From assembly GCA_016703665.1 (NCBI GenBank), contig JADJBS010000011.1:1-64000 (forward strand): a DNA stretch of 64,000 nucleotides, written 5' to 3'. The translations under genes were made by a program, and so were the position numbers. The DNA is from Candidatus Defluviibacillus avedoerensis. GTDB lineage: Bacteria; Pseudomonadota; Gammaproteobacteria; Burkholderiales; Burkholderiaceae_C. The notes under the pieces were generated by a model that was given only the letters and a program-made list of their open reading frames with translations, ran no database searches and was not told the DNA's origin. Of the stretch, positions 20,083 through 28,476 are shown piece after piece; the first letter of the stretch is position 1, and every line of letters begins with the position of its first letter.

Positions 20083-21254
20083 TCAAGCTGATGCAGCCGG
20101 AACCTCGGTATTGGATGCTGAACTGGGCGTTGCGCTGCGCTGCACGGGGATCTTGCCCGCCTTGACGTCGTCCAGCCAGAGTTCGTGGTGCTCTTGCGCC
20201 CAGCCTTCGGGCACGTAACCCGTCTTCATGCCTTCATAGGCACCGGGGACGCCCAACGTACCCATGTAGATATGGCCGCAGATCAGGGCGATCATCCACA
20301 GGGCGCAGGCCAGGTGGATCTGTGGGTGATCTGCATTTCGCCACGCATGTCGCCAAAGCCGGGCACCAGTTTGTCCAGGATCAGGCCAGAGCCCACCACC
20401 ACGATGCCGGGGATGGTGACTGCCCACCAGAAGATGCCTTTTTCGCCTGCGTTGAAGCGGTGCGACGGGATCTGCTTGTCAGACAGCAAGCCGCCCAGCT
20501 TCTTTAGCCAGAAGAAGTCTGCCGCATTGGCAATGTTGTCTTTGACAAAGATCACGATGATCACGGCAAGTGACACAGCGAACAGCGGGCCTACAAAATT
20601 GTGCAGGTTTTTCAGCGCATAGGCCAACCAACCAAACAAGGTGGTGCCCATCAGGGGTAACAGCAGGGTTTTGCCAAAGGCCATGGTCATGCCGGACAGG
20701 GCCAACAGCACAAAGGCACCTGCATTGGCCCAGTGGGCAGCGCGCTCGACCGGGGTAAAACGCTCGATCATCAGGCCCGTCTCTGGGTGAACCTTGCCGA
20801 GCTTGCCCACACCAAAGTACAGAATGGCACATGCCAGCAAGGCAATGCAGATGAAGGCCATGCCGTAGGGAATGAGCCATTGGTTGCGCACCTGCCGCCA
20901 GGCCTCGCCCGCATTGGTAACCCGAGACCCTGGGTATTGCACAGTGGGCTGAATCAACACACCCGCCTCGGGTGCCTGGGTGACGGGCAGGCTGCTGTAG
21001 CCTGCCACGCCCTGCCCCACTTGGCGCCACAGGGGTGCGTTGTTGCCAGGTTGCACCTGGGCACGCTCGCCGTTGGATTGCTTGAGGTAATTGGCGTCTG
21101 CGCTGGCATCGGCTTTGGCATTGCCACTGCTGTTGCCATCAGGCTTGACGTCGGCAATGTTGACGCTCTGGACTGCCGGTGCCTGGGCGATTGCGCCATT
21201 TGACGCAAGCAGCCCCAGGGCCACTGCCACCGTGGTGATAAGGGTTTTAAGCAT
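20083..21254 (-). CDS. fdhC: Formate dehydrogenase gamma subunit (cytochrome b556), one frameshift
   Basis: The membrane anchor that passes electrons from formate oxidation to the quinone pool. It has a signal peptide (LKTLITTVAVALGLLASNGA), a periplasmic part rich in Ala/Gln, then four membrane segments with haem-ligand-type histidines (ERFTPVERAAHWANAGAFV; LKNLHNFVGPLFAV; HLACALWMIALICGHIYMG). The frame breaks near 20320-20327: GEMQITH should be followed by QIHLACALW, which is in the next frame, ending ...NTEVPAASA. The extra N-terminal periplasmic part before the first helix is usual in beta- and gammaproteobacterial FdoI-like proteins. It follows the lipoprotein gene by 12 bases. Confidence 0.88.
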
Positions 21255-21266
21255 GACTGCCTCGCC

Positions 21267-21512
21267 CTATTGGCTGGCCGCTGGTGCGGCGGCGGCGCGG
21301 CTGTATTCGTTCTGGCCGAGTTGCTGGCGGGCCTTGAGGGCGCTCTCCCAGCTGGCTTTGTCGCCTGCCGTCCATCCGCTGACGGTGTAACTCGCCACGC
21401 CGGTACCCATCATGGGGGCGGTGTCAGATTTGGGCGTGCCCGCGGTTTGCGGCTTTTCGCCACAGGCCGTCAGGGCTGCCATGACGGTGATCAAAAGAAT
21501 GGCGCGCTTCAT
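21267..21512 (-). CDS. Small lipoprotein of the formate dehydrogenase operon
   Basis: An 81-residue protein with a lipoprotein signal: MKRAILLITVMAALTACGEK, where the lipobox LTAC puts the lipidated Cys at position 17. The mature part is short and ends Ala-rich (SRAAAAPAASQ), with a WTAGDKASWESALKARQQLG helix that looks conserved. It overlaps the end of the iron-sulfur subunit gene by 4 bases (ATGA), so the two are translationally coupled. No known enzyme family was recognised. Its fixed place in the operon suggests a periplasmic accessory of the formate dehydrogenase. Confidence 0.8.
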   Translation of the reverse strand: MKRAILLITVMAALTACGEKPQTAGTPKSDTAPMMGTGVASYTVSGWTAGDKASWESALKARQQLGQNEYSRAAAAPAASQ

Positions 21513-22147
21513 GATTTGCCTCCTTCACGTGCACGTTCCTGCTTTTGCTCTTGCTTGCGCTCCTGCTTGCCGTAAGCGGTGCCCCAGCCCCAGACTTCGG
21601 CACCCTTGCCACGTTGAATGACACGGTTGCGGAAGATGTCGGCCACCACGTCGCCATCGCCGGCGATCAGCGCTTTGGTAGAACACATTTCGGCACAGAC
21701 GGGCAGCTTGCCTTCGGCCAGGCGGTTGCGGCCGTATTTGTCAAACTCGGCCTGGCTGCCGTTTTCTTCGGGGCCGCCGGCGCAGAAGGTGCATTTGTCC
21801 ATTTTGCCGCGCACGCCAAAAGTGCCCGCGCTGGGGAACTGCGGCGCGCCAAACGGACATGCGTAAGAGCAGTAACCGCAGCCGATGCAGACATCTTTGT
21901 CATGCAGCACCACGCCTTCGTCGGTACGGTAAAAGCAGTTGACCGGGCAGACCGCCATGCAGGGAGCGTCAGAGCAGTGCATGCAGGCGACCGAGATGGA
22001 TTTTTCGCCAGGCACGCCGTCGTTCAAGGTGACGACGCGGCGACGGTTGACGCCCCAGGGCACCTCGTGCTCGTTTTTGCAGGCGGTGACGCAGCCGTTG
22101 CATTCGATGCAGCGCTCGGCATCGCAGATGAATTTCATTCTTGCCAT
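21509..22147 (-). CDS. fdhB: Formate dehydrogenase beta subunit, four-cluster iron-sulfur protein
   Basis: A 212-residue electron-transfer subunit that carries electrons from the molybdenum subunit to cytochrome b. It has ferredoxin-type cysteine groups for four [4Fe-4S] clusters: CIECNGCVTACK near residue 13, CMHCSDAPCMAVCP, CIGCGYCSYACPFG, and the split group CTFC ... CAEMC. There is no C-terminal membrane helix of the FdnH type; the tail is charged (KQERKQEQKQERAREGG), so this is the short FdhB form common in Burkholderiales. It lies 12 bases after fdhA and overlaps the lipoprotein gene. Intact. Confidence 0.9.
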   Translation of the reverse strand: MARMKFICDAERCIECNGCVTACKNEHEVPWGVNRRRVVTLNDGVPGEKSISVACMHCSDAPCMAVCPVNCFYRTDEGVVLHDKDVCIGCGYCSYACPFGAPQFPSAGTFGVRGKMDKCTFCAGGPEENGSQAEFDKYGRNRLAEGKLPVCAEMCSTKALIAGDGDVVADIFRNRVIQRGKGAEVWGWGTAYGKQERKQEQKQERAREGGKS

Positions 22148-22159
22148 TGCCGTGTCCCC

Positions 22160-25132
22160 TTAAGCTTTTTCAAAGTTGCAGACCGTGGTCTTGGTCTCTT
22201 GCATCATGGTCACGCTGTCGTAACCGTAGGTGGTGGCGGTGTTGATCGCCTCACCGCGCACAATGGGCGCAGCCCCTGCCGGGTAAAAGGGCAGCATGTC
22301 TTTGCCCTGCCAGCGGCCAGAGAAGTGGAAGGGCATGAACACCGTATCTGGCCCGACCCGCTCGGTCACCAGTGCCTGCACGTTCAGCCGCGCGCCCGTC
22401 GGGGTGCTCACCCAGACGCGGTCGCCATTGCGCACACCTTTGTCGGCCGCAGCCTTGGGGTTGACCTCGATGAACATCTCTTGCTGCAACTCTGCCAGCC
22501 AGGGGTTGGAGCGGGTCTCTTCGCCGCCGCCTTCGTATTCGACCAGACGGCCACTCGTCATGATGAACGGGAACTTCTCGTGCACCTTGTCGGCAATGTT
22601 TTTCTGCTGCACGGTCTTGTAGAGCGTGGGCAGACGCCAGAATGCCTTTTTGTCGTCGTGCGTGGGGTACTTGGCCATCAAATCAGCGCGTGTGCCATAG
22701 AGCGGTTCACGGTGCTGGGGAATCGGGTCGGGGAAGTTCCAGACCACGGCGCGGGCCTTGGCGTTGCCAAAGGGGTGGCAGCCATGCACCTTCATCACCA
22801 CACGCTGGATGCCGCCGGACATGTCGGTCTTCCAGTTCTTGCCCTCGGCGGCTTTTTGCTCGGCTTCGGTCAGGTCGCCCCACCAGCCCAGCTTCTTGAG
22901 CAGCACATGGTCGAATTCGGGGTAGCCGGTGGTGATGTCGGCGCCCAGAGAATGCGATCCGTCTTCCGACAGCAGGCTCTTGCCTTCGCGCTCCACCCCA
23001 AAGTTGGCCCGGAAGTTGCCGCCACCGTCCATGACATGCTTGGAGGTGTCGTACAGGTTGGGGCTGCCAGGGTGCTTGAGTTCGGGTGCGCCGTAGCAAG
23101 GCCAGGGAAGGCCAAAGTAGTCACCGGTGAAGTCGTAACCGGTTTCCTTGTCCACACCGCCCTTGGCCTTGAGCGTCTTGACGTCAAAGACGTTCATGTT
23201 GCGCATGTGGGCTTTGAGCCGCTCGGGGCTTTGGCCGGTGTAGCCAATCGTCCAGACGCTGCGGTTGATCTCACGCAAGATTTCTTCGGGCATGGGCTCA
23301 GCCATGCCCTTGACCGTCTGCATCTTGTAGTTCTTGGACAACTCAGTGCCAAAGCCCAGTTTTTCGGCAAACTGGTGCATGATCATGTGATCGCTGCGGC
23401 TTTCCCACAAGGGCTCGATCACCTTTTCGCGCCACTGAATCGAGCGGTTGGATGCCGTGCAAGAGCCACTGGTTTCAAACTGCGTGGCCGCTGGCAGCAG
23501 GTACACCGCGCGGTTGGGGTTGAGGTCTTCAATCTTGCCGGGCATCGCGGCCATGGCCGCAGTGGCAGAGGGGTAAGGGTCTACCACCACCAGCAAATCC
23601 AGCTTGTCCATGGCGCGCTTCATTTCCAGGCCACGGGTTTGCGAATTGGGCGAATGGCCCCAGAAGAACATGCCGCGCAGGTTGCTGTCCTGGTCAATCA
23701 GCTCGTTTTTCTCGAGCACGCCGTCGATCCAGCGCGACACGGTGATGCCGGGCTTGCCCATCATGGCAGGGGACGCGTACTGTTTCTTGATCCACTCGAA
23801 GTCCACATTCCAGGCTTTGGCAAAGTGCTTCCAGCTGCCTTCCACCAAGCCGTAGTAACCAGGCAGTGAATCGGGGTTGGGGCCTACATCAGTGGCGCCT
23901 TGCACGTTGTCGTGGCCACGGAAGATGTTGGTGCCGCCACCGCTCTTGCCCACATTGCCCAGGGCCAGTTGCAGGATGCAGGATGCGCGCACGATGGCAT
24001 TGCCAATGCTGTGCTGGGTCTGACCCATGCACCAAACCACTGTGCCAGGGCGGTTCTCGTGCAACCAGGTGGCTACTTTGAGCACCTGCGCCTCTTTGAC
24101 GCCGCAGACTTCTTCGACCTTGTCAGGCGTCCATTTGGCCAGGACTTCTTCTTTGACCTTGTCCATGCCGAACACGCGGTCATTGATGTATTTTTTATCT
24201 TCCCAACCGTTCTTGAAGATGTGGTGCAGCAGGCCAAACAAAAAGGCAATGTCAGAGCCCGAACGGATGCGCACGTATTCGTCGGCCTTGGCCGCTGTGC
24301 GGGTAAAACGCGGGTCCACCACGATCATCTTGCAGCCGGTTTCCTTGGCATGCAGCATGTGCAGCAGGCTGACCGGGTGTGCTTCGGCCGCGTTGGAGCC
24401 AATGTACATGGCGACCTTGCTGTTTTGCATGTCGTTGTACGAATTGGTCATGGCGCCGTAGCCCCAGGTGTTGGCCACACCGGCCACCGTGGTGCTGTGA
24501 CAGATGCGGGCCTGGTGGTCGCAGTTGTTGCTGCCCCAGAAGCTGACAAACTTGCGCAGCAGGTAGGCCTGCTCGTTGTTGTGCTTGCTGGAACCCACAA
24601 AGTAAACGCTGTCGGGGCCGCTGGCTTTTTTCAGCTCCTGCATTTTGGCGGTGATCTCGGTCAGCGCCGTGTCCCAGCTGATGCGCTCGTACTTGCCATT
24701 GACCAGCTTCATGGGGTAGCGCAGGCGGAACTCGCCATGGCCGTGCTCGCGCAGGGCAGCGCCCTTGGCGCAGTGGGCCCCCAGGTTGATGGGTGAATCA
24801 AACACCGGTTCCTGGCGGACCCAGACACCGTTTTCTACCACCGCGTCCACCGCGCAGCCCACCGAGCAGTGGGTACAGATGGTGCGCTTGACCTCGACCT
24901 TGCCGTAGCCAAAGCCAGACGGCTTGCCGCTGTTGGCCTGCGCCTTTTTGACCAGCGTGAGCTGGGTAGCCGCCAGGCCAACGCCAACACCCAGACCTGA
25001 GCGGCGCAAAAATCCGCGACGGTCCATGGTAGGCAGCGCCTGGCTCAAACCACGGCGCAGGCTATGTACAAAGGGGGATGAAGAAGCAGCAGAGTCGCTG
25101 GCTTTCCCGGTGATCTTTTTGGTCAACAACAT
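22160..25132 (-). CDS. fdhA: Formate dehydrogenase alpha subunit, Tat-exported molybdopterin enzyme
   Basis: A 990-residue catalytic subunit oxidising formate to CO2 in the periplasm. A Tat signal is seen (RRGFLRRSG near residues 38-46, then a hydrophobic stretch and AQA). The [4Fe-4S] ligands are C86, C89, C93 and C121 (CTHCSVGC ... HCAKG). The molybdenum ligand is a cysteine, C211 followed by H212 (ARICHSTTVAG), so this is not a selenocysteine enzyme and no readthrough is needed. The C-terminal dinucleotide-binding domain is complete. Two arginine-rich leaders in series (residue 26 and residue 38) make the true N-terminus slightly uncertain; an ATG at M36 just before the RR would shorten it. 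Exported as a complex with FdhB. Intact. Confidence 0.93.
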   Translation of the reverse strand: MLLTKKITGKASDSAASSSPFVHSLRRGLSQALPTMDRRGFLRRSGLGVGVGLAATQLTLVKKAQANSGKPSGFGYGKVEVKRTICTHCSVGCAVDAVVENGVWVRQEPVFDSPINLGAHCAKGAALREHGHGEFRLRYPMKLVNGKYERISWDTALTEITAKMQELKKASGPDSVYFVGSSKHNNEQAYLLRKFVSFWGSNNCDHQARICHSTTVAGVANTWGYGAMTNSYNDMQNSKVAMYIGSNAAEAHPVSLLHMLHAKETGCKMIVVDPRFTRTAAKADEYVRIRSGSDIAFLFGLLHHIFKNGWEDKKYINDRVFGMDKVKEEVLAKWTPDKVEEVCGVKEAQVLKVATWLHENRPGTVVWCMGQTQHSIGNAIVRASCILQLALGNVGKSGGGTNIFRGHDNVQGATDVGPNPDSLPGYYGLVEGSWKHFAKAWNVDFEWIKKQYASPAMMGKPGITVSRWIDGVLEKNELIDQDSNLRGMFFWGHSPNSQTRGLEMKRAMDKLDLLVVVDPYPSATAAMAAMPGKIEDLNPNRAVYLLPAATQFETSGSCTASNRSIQWREKVIEPLWESRSDHMIMHQFAEKLGFGTELSKNYKMQTVKGMAEPMPEEILREINRSVWTIGYTGQSPERLKAHMRNMNVFDVKTLKAKGGVDKETGYDFTGDYFGLPWPCYGAPELKHPGSPNLYDTSKHVMDGGGNFRANFGVEREGKSLLSEDGSHSLGADITTGYPEFDHVLLKKLGWWGDLTEAEQKAAEGKNWKTDMSGGIQRVVMKVHGCHPFGNAKARAVVWNFPDPIPQHREPLYGTRADLMAKYPTHDDKKAFWRLPTLYKTVQQKNIADKVHEKFPFIMTSGRLVEYEGGGEETRSNPWLAELQQEMFIEVNPKAAADKGVRNGDRVWVSTPTGARLNVQALVTERVGPDTVFMPFHFSGRWQGKDMLPFYPAGAAPIVRGEAINTATTYGYDSVTMMQETKTTVCNFEKA

Positions 25133-25150
25133 ATCGAGGCTCCTGATGCG

Positions 25151-25387
25151 TCAGACGCGTGCAGTCTGGTAGTAGCGTTGAACGTGGGCAGACAAGGTGT
25201 AACCACCGCCTTTTTCGGGGGGCGGGGGCAAGGCAGCTTCTGCCACTGACTCAGGTGCTGTCTTGGGCAGGACAGCCACTGCGGCCACTGCCGCACTGGC
25301 CGCAGCGGCACCCAAAAAGAACCCGCGGCGCGACGGCGCGGGATGAGCATCAGGCTGCGATGTAGCGGGACGGGTGCGGTCTGGCAT
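25151..25387 (-). CDS. FdhX-like small Tat-leader protein
   Basis: A small protein with a twin-arginine leader (SRRGFFLGAAAASAAVAAVA) and a short conserved tail (YTLSAHVQRYYQTARV). It belongs to the formate dehydrogenase region Tat-target family found at the head of such operons; its biochemical role is not established. Start: ATG 25387 is chosen because GGAG sits 6 bases upstream; the frame could extend to a TTG at 25399. It is the first gene of the fdhA operon, 18 bases before fdhA, and its upstream region faces the YHYH gene. Confidence 0.82.
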   Translation of the reverse strand: MPDRTRPATSQPDAHPAPSRRGFFLGAAAASAAVAAVAVLPKTAPESVAEAALPPPPEKGGGYTLSAHVQRYYQTARV

Positions 25388-25494
25388 CAATGTCTCCAAG
25401 TCTGACTTTTGTAAAGCTGTGACGTAATCCTGTACTTTACGACGCAGCGCCCCTGCCGGGGAGAAGTTCAGACAAATATGGGGAAAAATTTCAT

Positions 25495-25508
25495 AAGGGT
25501 TTACCCTT
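25495..25508. promoter_or_regulatory. Inverted repeat in the divergent fdhX / YHYH promoter region
   Basis: AAGGGTTTACCCTT is a perfect 5-base arm inverted repeat with a TTTA centre, in the 224 bases between the divergent genes. It has no T run, so it is better read as a possible operator for a dimeric regulator than a terminator. No known binding consensus was recognised. The rest of the spacer shows only AT-rich stretches near 25480-25490. Confidence 0.4.
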
Positions 25509-25611
25509 TATTCAATGGAGCCATGCCTGACCGCAGCTTCAATCCATATTTCGTCCACAATTGCCTGACACAGTTTGCCCCAAGACTTGCCACTTGTTGA
25601 GGACTCCACCC

Positions 25612-26688
25612 ATGAAACACCATTTGCTGCTTTTGGCCTCTGTTTTGACACTGTCCGCTTGCGGCGGTGGCTCCTCAGAAACAGTGTCCACCGGGCTCTC
25701 CACTTCGACAACGTCGTCGTCAACCCCTGGCACTGGCTCCACCACGGCAGTGGTCGGCACAACCACCACGACGGGAACCACCACCACAGCCACTGGCACC
25801 ACCAGCACAACGCCCAGCCTGACGGGCACCAGCAGCACAGCGGGGGTTCAATGCAGCTACAGCTACAACGCCTTGAACAGCAGTGCCTCCGTCAAGGCGA
25901 ACAGCACAGCCAGTTGGGCATGTGCGACTCCCCGCACGCTGACGGCCAACGGGATACCCGACCATGATGTGGGCACGTTCCCCAATGCCAACAACCCCAA
26001 CACGATTTCGGCGCAGAACGTGTCGGCCAGCATGACGCTGACCCCGGTCAACACCGCGGCATCCACCAAGATTGGCCTCGTGGGCTATGCCTTCAACGGG
26101 GTGAAGTTTGACCCTTCCACTGCGGGCACCTGCACGGTCAGCGGCAATACATCCAGCTGCAGCCTGATCGGCAATACGGGCAGCTGGAACATCGAGGCCC
26201 TGGGCCAGACCAGCTTTAACTTTGGCACGGACAACAGCAATGCCCACGTGCAACCCGACGGCTGGTACCACTACCACGGCATGCCTGAGGGCTTTATGTT
26301 GAAGCTGGGCAAAGGCGTCGCCATGACGCTGGTGGGCTATGCGATGGATGGCTTTCCGGTCTACGCGCGCTATGGCTACAGCACGGCCAGCAATGCCAGC
26401 TCTGACATCAAAACCATGGCGTCCAGCTACCGGGTCAAAACCACGGCCGACGCGGGGCGCCCGTCCACCACCACCTACCCCATGGGGGCGTTTACGCAGG
26501 ACTATGAATACGTCGCCAACCTGGGCGACCTGGACGAATGCAATGGCCGCACAGGTGCAACGCCAGAATTCCCCAACGGCATTTACCACTACTACATCAC
26601 AGACAGCTTCCCGTTCATCCAGCGGTGCGTGAAGGGCACCGTGTCGGCAGGCGCCACCACCGTGCCCGGTGCACCGCCCCGGCCTTGA
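25612..26688 (+). CDS. YHYH-domain lipoprotein
   Basis: A 358-residue exported protein. It has a lipoprotein signal (lipobox LSAC, Cys17, followed by GGGSSE), then a low-complexity Ser/Thr-rich linker of about 55 residues. The YHYH domain follows: GWYHYHGMPEGF, VGYAMDGFPVYARYGY, DLDECNGRTG and NGIYHYYIT, the family's conserved His and acidic residues. The biochemical function of YHYH proteins is not established; the histidine pattern suggests metal binding. ATG 25612 is preceded by GAGGA at a good distance; the frame open further upstream lacks a signal peptide. Its TGA overlaps the TTG start of the HupE-like gene (TTGA). Confidence 0.85.
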   Translation: MKHHLLLLASVLTLSACGGGSSETVSTGLSTSTTSSSTPGTGSTTAVVGTTTTTGTTTTATGTTSTTPSLTGTSSTAGVQCSYSYNALNSSASVKANSTASWACATPRTLTANGIPDHDVGTFPNANNPNTISAQNVSASMTLTPVNTAASTKIGLVGYAFNGVKFDPSTAGTCTVSGNTSSCSLIGNTGSWNIEALGQTSFNFGTDNSNAHVQPDGWYHYHGMPEGFMLKLGKGVAMTLVGYAMDGFPVYARYGYSTASNASSDIKTMASSYRVKTTADAGRPSTTTYPMGAFTQDYEYVANLGDLDECNGRTGATPEFPNGIYHYYITDSFPFIQRCVKGTVSAGATTVPGAPPRP

Positions 26689-27807
26689 CCACCCGCCGCT
26701 TTCAGCCCCCTTTTTGCCGGGTTGCTGCTGGCCTGGTGGCTTGGCTCTTTGTGGTCTTGACTGCCCACGCGCACCTGCTGCCTGCACAACAGGGCACGTT
26801 GAACGTGGTGGGTGATTCAGTTTTTGTAGCCCTGTCCATTCCCGTGTCCACATTGCAGGGGTTTGACGATGACCAGGACGGGCTGTTGAGCGCCACAGAG
26901 CTTGAGCGGCATCAGGTCAGGCTGCAGGCAGACATTGACCGCCGCTTGTCTGTCCGAAACGACAGCCAGACCGGGCGAACGGTGTTGCTGAACCTGATGC
27001 TGTCACCTGCCCACGACCAAACCGGTGACCGGGCGGACCAGTTGATTGCCCTGAAGCATGTGCAGTTCGTGGCAGAACCCCGGCAACTGGTGCTGGTGAC
27101 CGACCTGTTTGGCACGGGCAGTGCCGACCAGCAAATCACCATCAAGGCGACGCGCGGTGCCTCGGGCGCACCTTCAGAAGACAAAGAGGTGGAAGCCGCC
27201 GTGCTGACCCCCCGGCACACCGTGCACCGGTTCTTCAGGCCGATGTGGCAGGCGCTGGGCGACTACGTGCAACTGGGTGCCGAACACGTGCTGCTGGGCA
27301 CCGACCACCTGCTGTTTTTGCTGACCATCATCGTGGCAGGGGTGGGCTGGCGCTATTGGCTGGGCGTGGTAACCGGTTTTACCGTGGCGCACAGCCTCAC
27401 TTTGGGCCTGGCCATGCTGGGCTATGTTCAACTGCCTGCCACGGTGGTGGAACCCTTGATTGCACTCAGCATTGTGCTCATGGCGGCAGACAACCTGTGG
27501 CGCGCCCAGCGCGGTACAGTCGAGCGCATTGCCCTGGTATGCGCCTGTGGCCTGCTGCATGGCCTGGGCTTTGCCGCGTCGATGGATGCAATGGGCCTGG
27601 ACGCGGTGCACAGGGTGTGGAGCCTGGTGGGTTTTAACGTGGGGATTGAACTGGGGCAAGCAGCCTTTTTGATGGCCGTGCTGTTCAGCCTGTGGGTCAC
27701 GCACCAATTGGCACCAAACTTGAAATCAGCGCAGCTGGTGCGGGGGCATCTCTGGCTTTGCGCTGGTGATGGGGCTTTACTGGCTGGGTGAGCGCTTGCT
27801 GGCCTGA
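26685..27807 (+). CDS. HupE/UreJ-family membrane protein with an EF-hand-like loop, C-terminal frameshift
   Basis: An exported N-terminal domain plus a six-helix HupE/UreJ-type membrane domain (GTDHLLFLLTIIVAGVG, VVTGFTVAHSLTLGLAM, VCACGLLHGLGFAAS, FNVGIELGQAAFL), a family linked with nickel, cobalt or other metal uptake, with histidines in helices. Residues in the N-terminal domain read DDDQDGLLSATE, a good EF-hand calcium-loop pattern. Start: TTG 26685, overlapping the YHYH stop, gives a proper signal peptide (VAWLFVVLTAHAH). The frame breaks in the G5 run 27742-27746; the correct end is RGISGFALVMGLYWLG ... with TGA at 27805-27807. Coupled to the YHYH lipoprotein, so the pair probably works together on a metal. 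Confidence 0.8.
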
Positions 27808-27813
27808 TCAATC

Positions 27814-27829
27814 ACGGCACAAGAGCCGT
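27814..27829. terminator. Small hairpin between convergent hupE-like and torD-like genes
   Basis: ACGGC (27814-27818) pairs with GCCGT (27825-27829) around a 6-base loop, in the 30 bases between two convergent genes. There is no clear T run on either side, so termination is plausible but weakly supported. Confidence 0.35.
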
Positions 27830-27837
27830 CCTCAGTC

Positions 27838-28476
27838 TCAAGCCAGCATGTCAAAACCCTGACTCTCCACGCTCATGAAGGCCTGGGTAAATTCAGCCAC
27901 CCTTTTATAAAAACGTGCCTTGGGGTGGGCATTCAGCGCGTCGCACAAGGCATTGACCCAGGGCTGAAGATGGGTAGAAAAGAAGGCCTTTTGCTGCGTC
28001 AGGTTGGCCACGGCCACATCATCGCCCGCAATCAGGTAGCGCATCACCTCGAACAGGTAGGCGATATGGTCTTCGGTCTCGGGCAGGGTTTCGTCGCGTG
28101 TGAGGCCCAGCGCGGCCAGGTCGGAACGCAACTGGGCGAGCGGTTTTTCGTTCAGGAAGCCACTGAGGTAATGGGAGCCAAACAGATAGACCTCGGGCTT
28201 GCCCACGCCGCCAAACAAGGCATTGTGTTCGGCCTGGATGGCTGCATCGTCCATCTCCCGCGTGATGGCCACCAGCGTCTGCCAGGGTGCCTCCAGAAAG
28301 CCCCCTGCAGCAGGGGCCTCGGTCACGGCAATGCGCATAGACGCTGTCAAATCAGCAGTGGGCGGGGCATAGTACAAAGCCGCCAGCAGGCCATAGACCT
28401 CTGCGCGGGCGGTCTCCTCGTCGAAACTGCCGGGCTGGACGAGTGCGGCGTCAGAGTTTGTCGATTCGGGTTTCAT
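27838..28476 (-). CDS. TorD-family chaperone for molybdoenzyme maturation
   Basis: A 212-residue, all-helical cytoplasmic protein of the TorD/DmsD type (redox enzyme maturation). The pattern is ARAEVYGLLAALYYAPP near the N-terminus, EHNALFGGVGKPEVYLFGSH in the middle, and the TEDHIAYLFEVMRYLI segment, where the conserved E-x-D-H of TorD chaperones falls. It would bind the Tat leader of FdhA and guide cofactor loading before export. Its start overlaps the end of the polyferredoxin gene by 26 bases, so they share a transcript with DUF3305 and DUF3306. Confidence 0.85.
   Translation of the reverse strand: MKPESTNSDAALVQPGSFDEETARAEVYGLLAALYYAPPTADLTASMRIAVTEAPAAGGFLEAPWQTLVAITREMDDAAIQAEHNALFGGVGKPEVYLFGSHYLSGFLNEKPLAQLRSDLAALGLTRDETLPETEDHIAYLFEVMRYLIAGDDVAVANLTQQKAFFSTHLQPWVNALCDALNAHPKARFYKRVAEFTQAFMSVESQGFDMLA

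Noticed and set aside
21545..23869. Long plus-strand frame of 774 codons opposite fdhB and fdhA
   Set aside because: The minus strand holds two intact, motif-rich enzyme genes; the plus-strand product is low in any family signal.
22160..25132. Selenocysteine in FdhA
   Set aside because: The molybdenum-ligand position is a normal cysteine codon and the frame needs no TGA read-through.
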